From contig NZ_MUZV01000002.1 in assembly GCF_002000025.1 (NCBI RefSeq), positions 248,001 through 312,000 on the forward strand: a DNA stretch of 64,000 nucleotides, in the 5' to 3' direction. Shown one piece after another: positions 1 through 8,944 of the stretch. A model generated the notes under the pieces. The model was not told the DNA's origin. It searched no databases and was given only the letters and a program-made list of their open reading frames with translations. The first letter of the stretch is position 1, and each line of letters begins with the position of its first letter. A program made the translations under genes and the position numbers. Origin of the DNA: Cognaticolwellia aestuarii. Lineage in GTDB: Bacteria; Pseudomonadota; Gammaproteobacteria; Enterobacterales; Alteromonadaceae.

Positions 1-1221
1 AATTTAGCCGCCATGTTTATAGCACAAGAAAACTACGACAGTGCTTTAGAAGCAATAAACCAAGCCGAACGTGTTGCTCACTATCATAATATTTTTGACC
101 GTGTTGCGATTATTGTTAATAAAGCCACAATTTATGCTGAGCTAGGCGAAGACAAAAAAGCGATAGAATATTACTTAAAAGCCCTTGATATCACAAATGA
201 AAAAGGCGACGCAATTAATAAACCAACGGTAGTAAGCAACTTAGCTGAAAGTCATCAAAACCTAGGTATGCATGACATAGCCGCAAATTATTTTGAGCAA
301 GCTTACCAGCTTTATGCTGATGATAGTCAGCTTATCAAGCGTTTAGAGCTATATCCGCCGATGATAAAAAACTATCAATCATTAAAAAACTATCAGCGAG
401 CATTAGCGTTAATGATTGAATATAAAGACCTCGCTGATGAAAGCACGTCACTTTCAGCCAAAGAAAAGTTTGATCAATCACAAGCCGCCTACGACTTAGC
501 CGTAAAAGAAAACGCGCTAATTGAAGCCAAGCTAGAGCAAACCCGAAATGAAAACTCAATTTTATATCTTTATGGTGTCGTCAGCTTTTTTACGCTTTTT
601 GCGGTATTTTTGTTTATAGCTTACCGATTGAAAAACTCGGCCTACAAAAAAGTAAAAGAGCTCGCCACTCGTGATCAACTCACCGGTTTACTGAATAGGC
701 GTGCACTGCACGACATTTTTGAATTAGAAATGAACCGTGCCAAACGAAATAAAAATACCTTTAGCGTTATTTTGCTCGACATTGATCATTTTAAAACCTT
801 AAACGATACATATGGTCACGACTATGGCGATGTGGTTTTACAGGAAATCGCTCAAACATTACAAAGTTCAGTAAGAGAAATGGACAAAGTTAGTCGTTGG
901 GGCGGAGAAGAGTTCTTGATCTTCCTACCAGAAACAAACCAAGCACAAGCGACGATCTTGGCTGAAAAAATAAGACAAGTTGTTAGTGATATACCGCTTT
1001 ATTACCCTATGCCCGAGTCAAAATCAGAGTCAAAATCAGAGCCAACTAAAAAATCATCAACAAAACAGCCGCAAGCACAAGTTGTTCAAGTGACCATCTC
1101 GTTAGGTGTTGCAGAATATCAGTTGCAGGACAATTACAAAGACATTGTTAAACAAGCTGACTTAGGGCTATATAAGGCGAAGGATCAAGGGCGAAATACT
1201 GTAGTGTGTATTAATAGCTAG
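1..1221 (+). CDS. TPR-GGDEF diguanylate cyclase (5'-truncated)
   Basis: Likely makes cyclic di-GMP from two GTP under control of an N-terminal sensor region. The reading frame is open from base 1 and the first ATG (13) lies inside a TPR helix pair, so the true start is upstream of the window. Visible order: TPR repeats (about residues 1-140), a helical linker, one membrane helix (LYLYGVVSFFTLFAVFLFIAY), then GGDEF. The active-site signature is RWGGEEF, a catalytically competent GGEEF form. A Ser/Lys-rich insert (SKSESKSEP) sits between the GGEEF motif and the last strand. The TPR part should be periplasmic and the cyclase cytoplasmic. Family assignment is firm; the signal is unknown. Confidence 0.9.
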   Translation, partial: NLAAMFIAQENYDSALEAINQAERVAHYHNIFDRVAIIVNKATIYAELGEDKKAIEYYLKALDITNEKGDAINKPTVVSNLAESHQNLGMHDIAANYFEQAYQLYADDSQLIKRLELYPPMIKNYQSLKNYQRALALMIEYKDLADESTSLSAKEKFDQSQAAYDLAVKENALIEAKLEQTRNENSILYLYGVVSFFTLFAVFLFIAYRLKNSAYKKVKELATRDQLTGLLNRRALHDIFELEMNRAKRNKNTFSVILLDIDHFKTLNDTYGHDYGDVVLQEIAQTLQSSVREMDKVSRWGGEEFLIFLPETNQAQATILAEKIRQVVSDIPLYYPMPESKSESKSEPTKKSSTKQPQAQVVQVTISLGVAEYQLQDNYKDIVKQADLGLYKAKDQGRNTVVCINS

Positions 1222-1304
1222 CTTGATTAATATCAACTAAGTTAGTCACTTATCTAAATACTCATTGACAATTAATTACATTTTTATCAATCTGGGTACG
1301 ACAT

Positions 1305-1356
1305 AATAATATTTCAGATATAAATACCCACAGGGCGTTATATCTGAAATATTATT
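1305..1356. repeat. Perfect 19-bp inverted repeat, 14-nt loop
   Basis: The arms aataatatttcagatataa (1305-1323) and its exact reverse complement (1338-1356) flank the loop atacccacagggcg. It lies between the cyclase stop and the GTG of the methyltransferase-HNH gene. The arms are AT-rich and no clean T-run follows, so it is a weak candidate for a rho-independent terminator. It could equally be a protein-binding or recombination site at the left edge of the defence block. Confidence 0.75.
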
Positions 1357-1395
1357 ATTTTGAGCTTATGGACGAAGTGTAATTAGGATGATGAC

Positions 1396-3303
1396 GTGAC
1401 CCCGCAGTTTTACAATGACAACGCCAAAGAACTTGCTAAACAATACCTTTCAAAATCATTTGAAGAGGTTCACCAAAGTTGGTCGCACTTTTTACCTGCC
1501 ATTTTTAAAAATGCCAATGCTCGTATCTTAGATCTAGGCGCAGGATCGGGGCGAGACGCTAAGTATTTTGCTGAGCTTGCTGAAAAAACGCATCAAACCG
1601 AAAACAATATTCAAGTTTATGCTGTGGAACCCGCCACTGAATTTGCCGAGTTAGGAGCTCAAGTTACCCAAGGCTTGAAGGTTAAATGGCTTAATGATGC
1701 GTTACCGACATTAAGTGTCATAACTAAGCAAGAAGTTAGCTTTGACTTAATTTTGCTAAGCGCTGTTTGGATGCACATTCCGCAAAGTGCCCGGGCTCGT
1801 GCAATTCGTAAACTTGCCAATTTATTAAAGCCCGGCGGAAAACTCGTTATATCATTACGCCACGGACAAACTGAAGACGATTTAAAACTGCGTAAAATGC
1901 ATGTCGTATGCGCCGATGAGTTAAAAAGCCTAGCGACAGATGTTGGCTTATTTACGCAACTAGAAACCCCAAAAGAAGCCGATAAACTTGGCAGAAATCA
2001 TGTTTCTTGGCAAACCCTTGTATTGCAAATGCCAGACGATGGCACAGGTGCATTTCCGTTCATTCGTCATGTTGCGCTTAATGACGGAAAATCAGCCACA
2101 CATAAATTGGCCTTGTTAAGAGTGTTACTGCGCATTGCCGACGGCCATCCAGGCGCCGTGCTGCGCAGAGAATCATCACCATTTGGCGATCGCGTTATTT
2201 TACCCGTTGGCTTAGTCGCGCTTTATTGGTGTCATCAATATAAAGAGTTAATTGATACGCATCAGCTATTTCAATCACCGAGTCAAAACCCAAACATGGG
2301 GTTTATGAAAGCTAACGGCTGGCACAAGTTAACACACCGCAGTGCCGCTGATTATCGAATTGGCAATATGTTCATAGGTGAAGACGCGGTCGCGCTGCAC
2401 AAAACCCTAACGGCGGCCGTCAGTAACATTAAAAACATGCCATGTCGCTACATCACTTTCCCAAATCAAGCGGCCAATAGTAGCCAAACCGTTTTTGAAG
2501 TGGCCAACAAAAGCGTAAAAGCCAAAGACAGCCTATTTCTTGATTTACAAACGCTTGAGCAATGGGGCGAATTTTCACTGCCTGAATCAACATGGTTAGC
2601 GTTCAACCGATACGCATGCTGGATTGAACCAGTGTTAGTTAGCGAGTGGGTAAAAACCATGGCAAGTTATTCGGGTAATGCTCAGTATTCAGCCCCAGAA
2701 CAGCAATATCACTTATACCAAGCCCTAAACTGGGAAGAGCCAAAACGCACAACAACCGAAGTACGTAAACGTTTTGAACAACTAAAAGAAACCTTGCCAA
2801 AGTCTGAGCAAATACGCTGCGTATGGTCAGAAAAATCGTTAATGCAACATTATGAAATTGACCACAGCATGCCATTCGCGCGCTGGCCAAATAACGACTT
2901 ATGGAACTTACTGCCAACGGATAGCCAAATTAACAATCAAAAAAGCGACCGCTTGCCAACTGAGCAAAAATTAAAGCAATCAAAAGCAAGAATTCAGCAC
3001 TGGTGGCAAATCGCTTGGTTAGACAATGACGTTAATACTGCTAGCGCAATAAAATTAGATAAAACGCATGAAGTAAATGAAATCCCTGCGGGCTACGAAA
3101 TAAGCACAAAAGCTATTATGCCGGCATCAAGGCTAGAGCAAAAAACAGCAACGTTGTCAGCAAACAGTAAACGCTTTTTTGCTGAAGCGAATATCGCCTT
3201 ACCTGGGTTAAATTCAGATAACACTTCAATTGATGACTTGTTTGAAGCACTGGTGATGCAGCGTGGGCGATTGAAAGAAATGCAACAGTTGCGAGAGTGG
3301 TGA
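1396..3303 (+). CDS. SAM methyltransferase-HNH endonuclease fusion protein
   Basis: This 635-aa protein has two recognisable ends. The N-terminal third is a class I SAM methyltransferase: motif I LDLGAGSGRD at residues 45-54, then an acidic VEP strand, FDLILLSAVWMHIP and LLKPGGKLVIS. It resembles the small-molecule/protein Methyltransf_25 type; I see no DPPY/NPPY or PCQ motif of DNA methylases. Near residues 485-520 is an HNH-like nuclease signature: EIDHSMPF, then NNDLWNLLP, then NNQKSDRLP. The middle (about 220-330, with FIRHVALNDGKSATHKLALLRVLLRIADG) is a conserved-looking module I cannot name. Start is GTG with an upstream AGGATGA. The WYL regulator follows 51 bp later, suggesting a linked defence role, which is inference. 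Confidence 0.75.
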   Translation: MTPQFYNDNAKELAKQYLSKSFEEVHQSWSHFLPAIFKNANARILDLGAGSGRDAKYFAELAEKTHQTENNIQVYAVEPATEFAELGAQVTQGLKVKWLNDALPTLSVITKQEVSFDLILLSAVWMHIPQSARARAIRKLANLLKPGGKLVISLRHGQTEDDLKLRKMHVVCADELKSLATDVGLFTQLETPKEADKLGRNHVSWQTLVLQMPDDGTGAFPFIRHVALNDGKSATHKLALLRVLLRIADGHPGAVLRRESSPFGDRVILPVGLVALYWCHQYKELIDTHQLFQSPSQNPNMGFMKANGWHKLTHRSAADYRIGNMFIGEDAVALHKTLTAAVSNIKNMPCRYITFPNQAANSSQTVFEVANKSVKAKDSLFLDLQTLEQWGEFSLPESTWLAFNRYACWIEPVLVSEWVKTMASYSGNAQYSAPEQQYHLYQALNWEEPKRTTTEVRKRFEQLKETLPKSEQIRCVWSEKSLMQHYEIDHSMPFARWPNNDLWNLLPTDSQINNQKSDRLPTEQKLKQSKARIQHWWQIAWLDNDVNTASAIKLDKTHEVNEIPAGYEISTKAIMPASRLEQKTATLSANSKRFFAEANIALPGLNSDNTSIDDLFEALVMQRGRLKEMQQLREW

Positions 3304-3354
3304 GCCGATAATAATTAGTAAAAATACTTTCAAATAAATTTGAATTAACAACTA

Positions 3355-4275
3355 ATGGAGTTAGTAGTGGATAAAAGTTCAAGGCTTAAGGTGATAGAGT
3401 TAATGTTGCAGTGGCAAGGTGATATCAGCTCTCGTGACTTAAAGATCCTATACGATATCAGCCATGATACCGCTAAAAGGATGATTCAAAACTACACCAA
3501 ACAATACCCAGATAATATTACGTATAACGCTCATTTGAAAAAACATCAAGCAACCGATAGTTTTATGCCCAAATTATCGGTTTGCCTTTTCGAAACCTAC
3601 ATAAATACTCTTGAAAAACTACAATTTATAAAGGGTGAAGGTACGCTAAGTGTTGAAATATTGCTAACGGATAATCACGACTTGCATAATAAAGAAATTC
3701 AACCGGTGCAAAATTCACCTGGTAAATCAACGACACCAATTACTAGAATAACGCATCCACAAAGGCGATTAAAGCCAGAGTTGATGAGAGTCATCATGTT
3801 GGCATGTCAGCAAAACCTACGAGTAGAAGTAGACTATTTATCATTAAATAACCCTGACTATGAAGGGCGTATCATTCAGCCGCATGCACTAGTCCATGAC
3901 GGTTCAAGGTGGCACGTTCGTGCTTATGATGAAAAATCCCAGTCATTTAGAGACTTCAATTTAGCTCGATTTAAATCTAAAGCCCTAGTTGAAGGTAACG
4001 CGACTGTTACCCCAGAACAGGATGCGGATTGGAACATGATAGTAGAATTGGAAATTATACCTGATACGCGATTATCGCTAATTCAAAAAGAATGCATTGA
4101 GCAAGAATTTCAGATGCATCAAGGGAAATTAGTTATTCCTTGTCGTGCAGCCTTAATTAACTACTTATTACTGAATTTACGTATTGATCAATATAGATCT
4201 GAAGCTGTGGCACAACAGATTATCTTAGCCGAAGATTGCCGAAAAAAACTAAAGCAATATTTATGGGATAGTTAA
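3355..4275 (+). CDS. WYL-domain transcriptional regulator (BrxR/CapW-like)
   Basis: Likely a DNA-binding regulator of the neighbouring defence genes. Residues 1-70 look like a winged helix-turn-helix (RLKVIELMLQWQGDISSRDLKILYDIS in pieces). A WYL domain spans about 160-210, with VDYLSL, IIQPHALVHDGSRWHVRAY and FRDFNLARF. A C-terminal WCX-like region completes the order known for BrxR/CapW repressors. ATG at 3355 is possible, but GTG at 3367 has a better-placed GGAG. The gene sits between the methyltransferase-HNH gene and cas3, all on one strand, and a palindrome precedes cas3. WYL proteins bind nucleic-acid-type ligands; whether this one represses cas genes is not shown. Confidence 0.88.
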   Translation: MELVVDKSSRLKVIELMLQWQGDISSRDLKILYDISHDTAKRMIQNYTKQYPDNITYNAHLKKHQATDSFMPKLSVCLFETYINTLEKLQFIKGEGTLSVEILLTDNHDLHNKEIQPVQNSPGKSTTPITRITHPQRRLKPELMRVIMLACQQNLRVEVDYLSLNNPDYEGRIIQPHALVHDGSRWHVRAYDEKSQSFRDFNLARFKSKALVEGNATVTPEQDADWNMIVELEIIPDTRLSLIQKECIEQEFQMHQGKLVIPCRAALINYLLLNLRIDQYRSEAVAQQIILAEDCRKKLKQYLWDS

Positions 4276-4318
4276 TCTATAAAATTGTAGCAACATTTCA
4301 GTAACCCGATTAAAAATC

Positions 4319-4344
4319 CCTACTGTATTAAAGTACAGCATAGG
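4319..4344. promoter_or_regulatory. Palindromic operator candidate upstream of cas3
   Basis: Between the WYL gene and cas3 is the nested inverted repeat CCTA-CTGTA-TTAAAG-TACAG-CA-TAGG. The inner arms CTGTA/TACAG are at 4323-4327 and 4334-4338; the outer arms are CCTA/TAGG. It lies 74 bp before the cas3 ATG. The symmetry and position suit a dimeric regulator such as the WYL protein. No binding evidence exists here. Confidence 0.4.
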
Positions 4345-4417
4345 AAAGTTATAAAACGTAATGCAAAGTAATAAAATCTGTAAACAAGGTGCTCTAAAAT
4401 GAGGTTTGTAATTATTA

Positions 4418-6832
4418 ATGAATAGTTATTTTAAATATTGGGGCAAGGCTAAAAAAGTTCCTGATGGAAACGGTAACGACTATCACTTATTGCCTTATCA
4501 CTGCTTAGATGTCGCAGCGGTAGTTGATGTATGGTTGAGTGAGTCAAAAGTACTGTTGAAACAAATCTCCTATCAAATAAATAAATCGGAACAAGAAACA
4601 CGTTCAATTATTTTATTTTTTGTACTGCTGCATGACTTAGGCAAGTTTGATGCTCGTTTTCAAAATTTCGTAGAAGAAATACGTACTCAACTACAAGGTG
4701 ACGAATTTGACGTTGAATCAGAAAAGTATAGTCATGGGTCTCATGGTTATCTGCATTTCATTCAAATCTATGATCACAATGAAGCAATGAAGGCTGTGGC
4801 TGGACATCATGGCTATTGTGATACTTCTATAGATCGGAATTTACTTGATCCTGATGCAGATGAAGAATTAATTGAATTAGATAAATTAGCTAGGCAAGAA
4901 TGGGTAGATTTTTGTCTTCAATGGACAGGATTAACGAGTGTGCCTGATGTTGGCGAAATTCCAATGTTAGCTGGCTTATGCAGTGTTGCTGACTGGGTGG
5001 GCTCTTCAATCACTAACTTTACAACGGAAATTTACGATTTAACGGATTATTATCAGCAAGCAATTCCGAGAGCGAAAACAGCACTAATCGAATCTGGGAT
5101 GCTTAATAAAATAAAAGGGGCTGGATTCAACTTTTTATTTAATCCATACCAGCCTAGAGGCGTCCAAACGCTATTAGCCCAAATGCCACTTAAAACGGGT
5201 TTAACTATAGTTGAGTCAGATACAGGCTCAGGAAAAACAGAATTTGCACTCGCTTACGCGTCGATGTTAATTGAGCAAGATCTTGCAGACGGGATCGTTT
5301 TTGGGTTACCAACGCAGGCTACGGCTAACGGATTATTTGACCGTATCGGTGATGCAGCAAGCAAGCTCTTCCCCGACAGTAAAATTACCCTAGCTCATGG
5401 TAAATCGAAATACTTATTCCCTGATGAAAATGGTTTCTTACACCAATCAAATAAACGTGCATTTTTAGGCTCGATGTCCGTTGCAACAGTTGATCAAGTG
5501 TTAATGGGGGTTTTGGGAATTAAACATCAATTTATTCGCTCGTTTGGCACACGTAAATCAGTGTTGATTTTAGATGAGATTCATAGCTTTGATGCATACA
5601 TGTACGCATTGATTGATAACGTATTGAAAGGCCAACACCAAGCTTATTCTAGTGTGATTTTATTATCAGCAACCCTGCCATTATCACTAAAAAATAATTT
5701 GTTAAGATCATATGGTGGAACATCAACAAGCATTGAGTATCCGTTGATTACTCACGTTGATATAGATGGCATGACTCAAGAATTTTCAGTTGAAAGTACA
5801 GGTTATAAAACCGACCAAAATAAAACAGTACAGTTAGAAAACTGGCATACAGATAACTTATTACCCACTACTGCTCAACAATATGAATTGCTCAACCATG
5901 CCAAGGCTGGAGCTGTTGTAGGTGTTATTTGTAATACCGTTGCTGATGCCCAAAATTTGTATAGCGAATTAAAAATACAAGCAGAAAATCAGCAAATTGA
6001 AATAGATCTATTTCATGCCCGTTTTACTTTTGCTGACAGGGCACGAATAGAAGCTGCAATATTACAAACCTACGGGAAAAATGCGCCACGTAAAGGCCGT
6101 GTTTTAGTTGCGACACAAGTAGTTGAACAGTCCCTTGATTTAGATTTTGATATTATGCTCAGTCAATTAGCGCCTATTGAGTTTCTATTTCAGCGGATGG
6201 GACGATTATGGCGACACGATCGAAATAATACGGATCTTCCCCCCCGTAGTGACAGAATTAAATTTCCAACATTCATCACGTTACTTCCTAATAAGCCGAT
6301 TGAAAACTGGGTTAATCACTACCAGGGGAGTGGTTATGTCTATCGCAACACGCGTGTTCTTTTTCGAACAGAGCAATATCTTACTCATCATCAAACTTTA
6401 ACTTTTCCTGATTGTTATCGTGAGGCTATTGAGTACGTTCATGCTGAAGAAGCTTACCCCGGTGAGGCGATTGAATTAACCAATTTATTTGAAAAATATC
6501 AGCTAGATCAGGATGGCTCGGCTTATACGGCCAAAATGTATAGTGTTTTAGACTCTAAGCCTTTAAGTGATGTTGATCCGCGTTGTGCATTGCTAACGCG
6601 AGAGGGTGAAATGACAGCAACAGTCGTACTGCTAAATGAACAAGGAGGTTTATTGCACGGAGGAGATTATAAAGAGCAACAAGACAGAGAAAAAAGTAGC
6701 GTATCAATTGCTAAAAAACATGCAAAAGGCCAACAGGATACAGATTTTTATTGTGTTAAAGCCATTGTTAATAAAGACATGGTGTATGGAGAGTTAGGCG
6801 TGGTTTTGCCTAAATTAAAACTTAATAATTAG
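4418..6832 (+). CDS. cas3: CRISPR-associated helicase/nuclease Cas3 (type I-E)
   Basis: Cas3 is the effector nuclease-helicase recruited by Cascade to degrade target DNA. The HD nuclease is N-terminal: His28 in PYHCLD, His72-Asp73 in LLHDLGKFD, and GHHGYCD. The superfamily 2 helicase follows, with Walker A SDTGSGKTEFAL (near 268-278), DEIH in LILDEIHSFDAYMYAL (near 386), LLSATLP, and a C-terminal helicase lobe with ATQVVEQSLDLDFD and QRMGRLWRHD. At 804 aa it is somewhat shorter than E. coli Cas3 (888 aa) but keeps all motifs. The SD match (GAGG at 4401) lies 13 nt before ATG, so translation initiation may be weak. It is the first gene of the cas operon. Confidence 0.97.
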   Translation: MNSYFKYWGKAKKVPDGNGNDYHLLPYHCLDVAAVVDVWLSESKVLLKQISYQINKSEQETRSIILFFVLLHDLGKFDARFQNFVEEIRTQLQGDEFDVESEKYSHGSHGYLHFIQIYDHNEAMKAVAGHHGYCDTSIDRNLLDPDADEELIELDKLARQEWVDFCLQWTGLTSVPDVGEIPMLAGLCSVADWVGSSITNFTTEIYDLTDYYQQAIPRAKTALIESGMLNKIKGAGFNFLFNPYQPRGVQTLLAQMPLKTGLTIVESDTGSGKTEFALAYASMLIEQDLADGIVFGLPTQATANGLFDRIGDAASKLFPDSKITLAHGKSKYLFPDENGFLHQSNKRAFLGSMSVATVDQVLMGVLGIKHQFIRSFGTRKSVLILDEIHSFDAYMYALIDNVLKGQHQAYSSVILLSATLPLSLKNNLLRSYGGTSTSIEYPLITHVDIDGMTQEFSVESTGYKTDQNKTVQLENWHTDNLLPTTAQQYELLNHAKAGAVVGVICNTVADAQNLYSELKIQAENQQIEIDLFHARFTFADRARIEAAILQTYGKNAPRKGRVLVATQVVEQSLDLDFDIMLSQLAPIEFLFQRMGRLWRHDRNNTDLPPRSDRIKFPTFITLLPNKPIENWVNHYQGSGYVYRNTRVLFRTEQYLTHHQTLTFPDCYREAIEYVHAEEAYPGEAIELTNLFEKYQLDQDGSAYTAKMYSVLDSKPLSDVDPRCALLTREGEMTATVVLLNEQGGLLHGGDYKEQQDREKSSVSIAKKHAKGQQDTDFYCVKAIVNKDMVYGELGVVLPKLKLNN

Positions 6833-6849
6833 ATTGAAAAGGAAGCGAT

Positions 6850-7395
6850 ATGTACATATCCATGGTGGCATTGAATGCTACCGATAGTTATCAACAGCAT
6901 AAGGATATTTGGAGTTTATTTCCAAATACACCAGAGCGTCGGCGTGATCATTTATTCCGAGTAGAAAACCAATCTTCCAACGAAAGAGTGATGGTATTGG
7001 TGCAATCAAGTTCAGCCCCTAGCAGTAGTGAAAAAGCGCAAGTGTTGCAATCAAAATCTTTTAACCCGCAACTGCACAATGAAGAGTTTTATAAATTTAA
7101 GTTATTGGCTTACCCAACAAAGTGTTTAAGCAAAGGTAAAAAGGTAATTGAGATACACGACGAGAATGAACAAATTGAATGGCTTCATCGAAAGTTAAAA
7201 GGGGCAAATGTTAACGTCACCTCAATGGAAAGTATCATGGTTAAAAGCAAAAAAAGTTTTAATAGTCGATACGTTTGCTTTGAAGGTATTTTACAAATAA
7301 TTGATTCCGAACAAATCTACCAAGCGTTAGTGATGGGGATTGGTCGGCAAAAACATGCAGGAGCAGGATTATTGTCTCTTGCTAAAGCTAATTAA
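6850..7395 (+). CDS. cas6e: CRISPR RNA endonuclease Cas6e (CasE/Cse3)
   Basis: Cuts the pre-crRNA within each repeat and stays on the 3' hairpin as a Cascade subunit. The sequence aligns by eye with E. coli CasE along its length: MYISMVAL, IWSLFPNTPERRRDHLFRVE, QIEWLHRKL, VCFEGILQI and the glycine-rich end GIGRQKHAGAGLLSLA. Tyr14 and His17 correspond to the Tyr/His catalytic pair of the family. At 181 aa it is close to the usual 199. It starts 17 bp after cas3 with a GGAAG ribosome site. Its position directly after cas3 is odd: canonically it follows cas5e. Confidence 0.95.
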   Translation: MYISMVALNATDSYQQHKDIWSLFPNTPERRRDHLFRVENQSSNERVMVLVQSSSAPSSSEKAQVLQSKSFNPQLHNEEFYKFKLLAYPTKCLSKGKKVIEIHDENEQIEWLHRKLKGANVNVTSMESIMVKSKKSFNSRYVCFEGILQIIDSEQIYQALVMGIGRQKHAGAGLLSLAKAN

Positions 7396-7415
7396 TAAAT
7401 TCAAAGGGAATAACT

Positions 7416-7832
7416 ATGTACGAAAGAATTTATAACGCTTATTTAAGTTTAGGGAAAGGTGACCAAGCTGAACTAAAGCGGTGCAATTTAGAAAAATTGG
7501 CTAACTGCCCAGCTTACTTTCGGATACTAAAATTTACGGGTGCAAAAGACACAACTCAAACACAACGTATTTTGTTTTTACTTGTTGCGATTGATGTTTC
7601 TACAGAACCAGAAGCCAACTCAGTCGCAATCGCTTTGTTAAAAGCAGGCGTTAAAGAAACTCAAATCATTCAAATTACAAGAAGTGGAGACAATGCTGTT
7701 GAATACCTAAAACGGCAATTAGTACGCTGTAAAAACGTTAATTTATCAAGTCTTGGTAAATTATCCCAATACTGGGGAGAGCAAGCGCGGCGGCAGCTTT
7801 TAAAAGAATTTATTTTAGCTGAACAAGACTAA
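7416..7832 (+). CDS. cse2: Cascade small subunit Cse2 (CasB)
   Basis: Forms the Cse2 dimer along the belly of type I-E Cascade, stabilising crRNA and the displaced strand. Evidence is the short all-helical sequence, position between cas6e and cas7e, and family traits: GKGDQAELKRC near the N-terminus, CPAYFRIL, and the Cse2-like C-terminal GEQARRQLLKEFIL. At 138 aa it is shorter than the roughly 160-aa E. coli protein. A ribosome site AAAGGGAAT precedes the ATG. Basic residues clustered in ARRQLLK and KRQLVRCK fit nucleic-acid contact. The family is poorly conserved, so the call leans partly on context. Confidence 0.88.
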   Translation: MYERIYNAYLSLGKGDQAELKRCNLEKLANCPAYFRILKFTGAKDTTQTQRILFLLVAIDVSTEPEANSVAIALLKAGVKETQIIQITRSGDNAVEYLKRQLVRCKNVNLSSLGKLSQYWGEQARRQLLKEFILAEQD

Positions 7833-7881
7833 CCTCATACTTTTAACAAAATATAAAATGATTTAAATTAAGGATAACCTA

Positions 7882-8907
7882 ATGACCACATTTATTAATA
7901 TTCATGCGTTAATTTCTCACCCATCATCAATGATGAACCGCGATGATTCAGGATTACAAAAAACAGCCGTATTTGGTGGAACAACCAGAAGTAGAATTTC
8001 TAGCCAATGTTTAAAACGGGCAATTCGTCAAAGTGATTTGTATAAAGCTAATGTCGAAGAGCTATCTATTAGAACGAACAAATTTGATGAGTTATTGAGT
8101 TTGTGTGTTGAAAAACTCCCCGAGTTTGATGCCAAAATGATCGAAGATGTTTTAGTGAATATAGGCTCTAAAATCAAAACAGAAACCGACAAAGAAACCA
8201 AACAAAAACATAGAACTTTCGACGCAGTGCAACCATATTCTATTGGTGCTATTCGTGAAGCAATTCACATGGTACAAGCTGGAACCGATTTAAAAGGCCT
8301 TAAAAAGATAGTACAAATACCTACCACAGATGTTGCATTGTCTGGCCGGATGGATGCAAGTTGTCCAGAACGAAATATTGAAGCTGCAATGAGTGTTGCA
8401 CATAGTTTAACGACACACAGTGCAGACATTGAAGTTGATTGGTTTACAGCATGCGACGACTTAGCCGAGCAAGGTTCTGGTCATATTGGTACTAATGAAT
8501 TTAGTTCTGGCGTGTTTTATCGTTATGCTTCAATTGATGTTGATTTACTCGCGAGTAATATCAAAAAAACAGTGGCGGACACTGCGGATATTATTAACAC
8601 CATTGTTAATTGCTTCGCGCAAGTCTCACCTTCAGCGAAACAAAAAACATTTGCTGCACATAACAAAGCTGACTTTGTACTATGTACTCAATCTAATCAA
8701 CCCTTGTCTCTTGCAAATGCATTTAGAAAACCCATTCCAAATACAGGTGACGTGATGGAAGTATCTATTAAAAGTTTGGTATCTCATTATGAAGATTTAG
8801 TTGATGGCTATGAGTTGCAATCTGAGGCAAAAGCTTTCGATATTACTAAAACAGCTAATAGTGAAAAGGTAACCTTAGTTAACAAAATTAGCGAATTATC
8901 ATTTTAA
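7882..8907 (+). CDS. cas7e: Cascade backbone subunit Cas7e (CasC/Cse4)
   Basis: Six copies of Cas7e form the helical filament along the crRNA spacer. The N-terminus FINIHALISHPSSMMNRDDSG, with QKTAVFGGTTRSRISSQCLKRA, closely matches the known E. coli CasC start, fixing the ATG at 7882. AGGATAACCTA provides the ribosome site. Length is 341 aa against 363 in E. coli. The RAMP-fold signature RSRISSQCLKRAIR and the central Asn/Gly-rich thumb region are present. It is third in the Cascade gene run, with 49 bp after cse2 and 37 bp before cas5e. Confidence 0.96.
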   Translation: MTTFINIHALISHPSSMMNRDDSGLQKTAVFGGTTRSRISSQCLKRAIRQSDLYKANVEELSIRTNKFDELLSLCVEKLPEFDAKMIEDVLVNIGSKIKTETDKETKQKHRTFDAVQPYSIGAIREAIHMVQAGTDLKGLKKIVQIPTTDVALSGRMDASCPERNIEAAMSVAHSLTTHSADIEVDWFTACDDLAEQGSGHIGTNEFSSGVFYRYASIDVDLLASNIKKTVADTADIINTIVNCFAQVSPSAKQKTFAAHNKADFVLCTQSNQPLSLANAFRKPIPNTGDVMEVSIKSLVSHYEDLVDGYELQSEAKAFDITKTANSEKVTLVNKISELSF

Positions 8908-8944
8908 CTTTGTTGTTTGTTATAAAGAGCACAAGGAGTTAAAT

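Noticed and set aside
1305-1356. Palindrome considered as an integron attC site
   Set aside because: The arms are AT-rich and perfect, without clear GTTRRRY/RYYYAAC core pairs or an unpaired extrahelical base pattern.
1396-3303. Classical type II restriction-modification enzyme
   Set aside because: No DNA-methylase motif IV (DPPY/NPPY or PCQ) is visible; the methylase part resembles other SAM-enzyme families.
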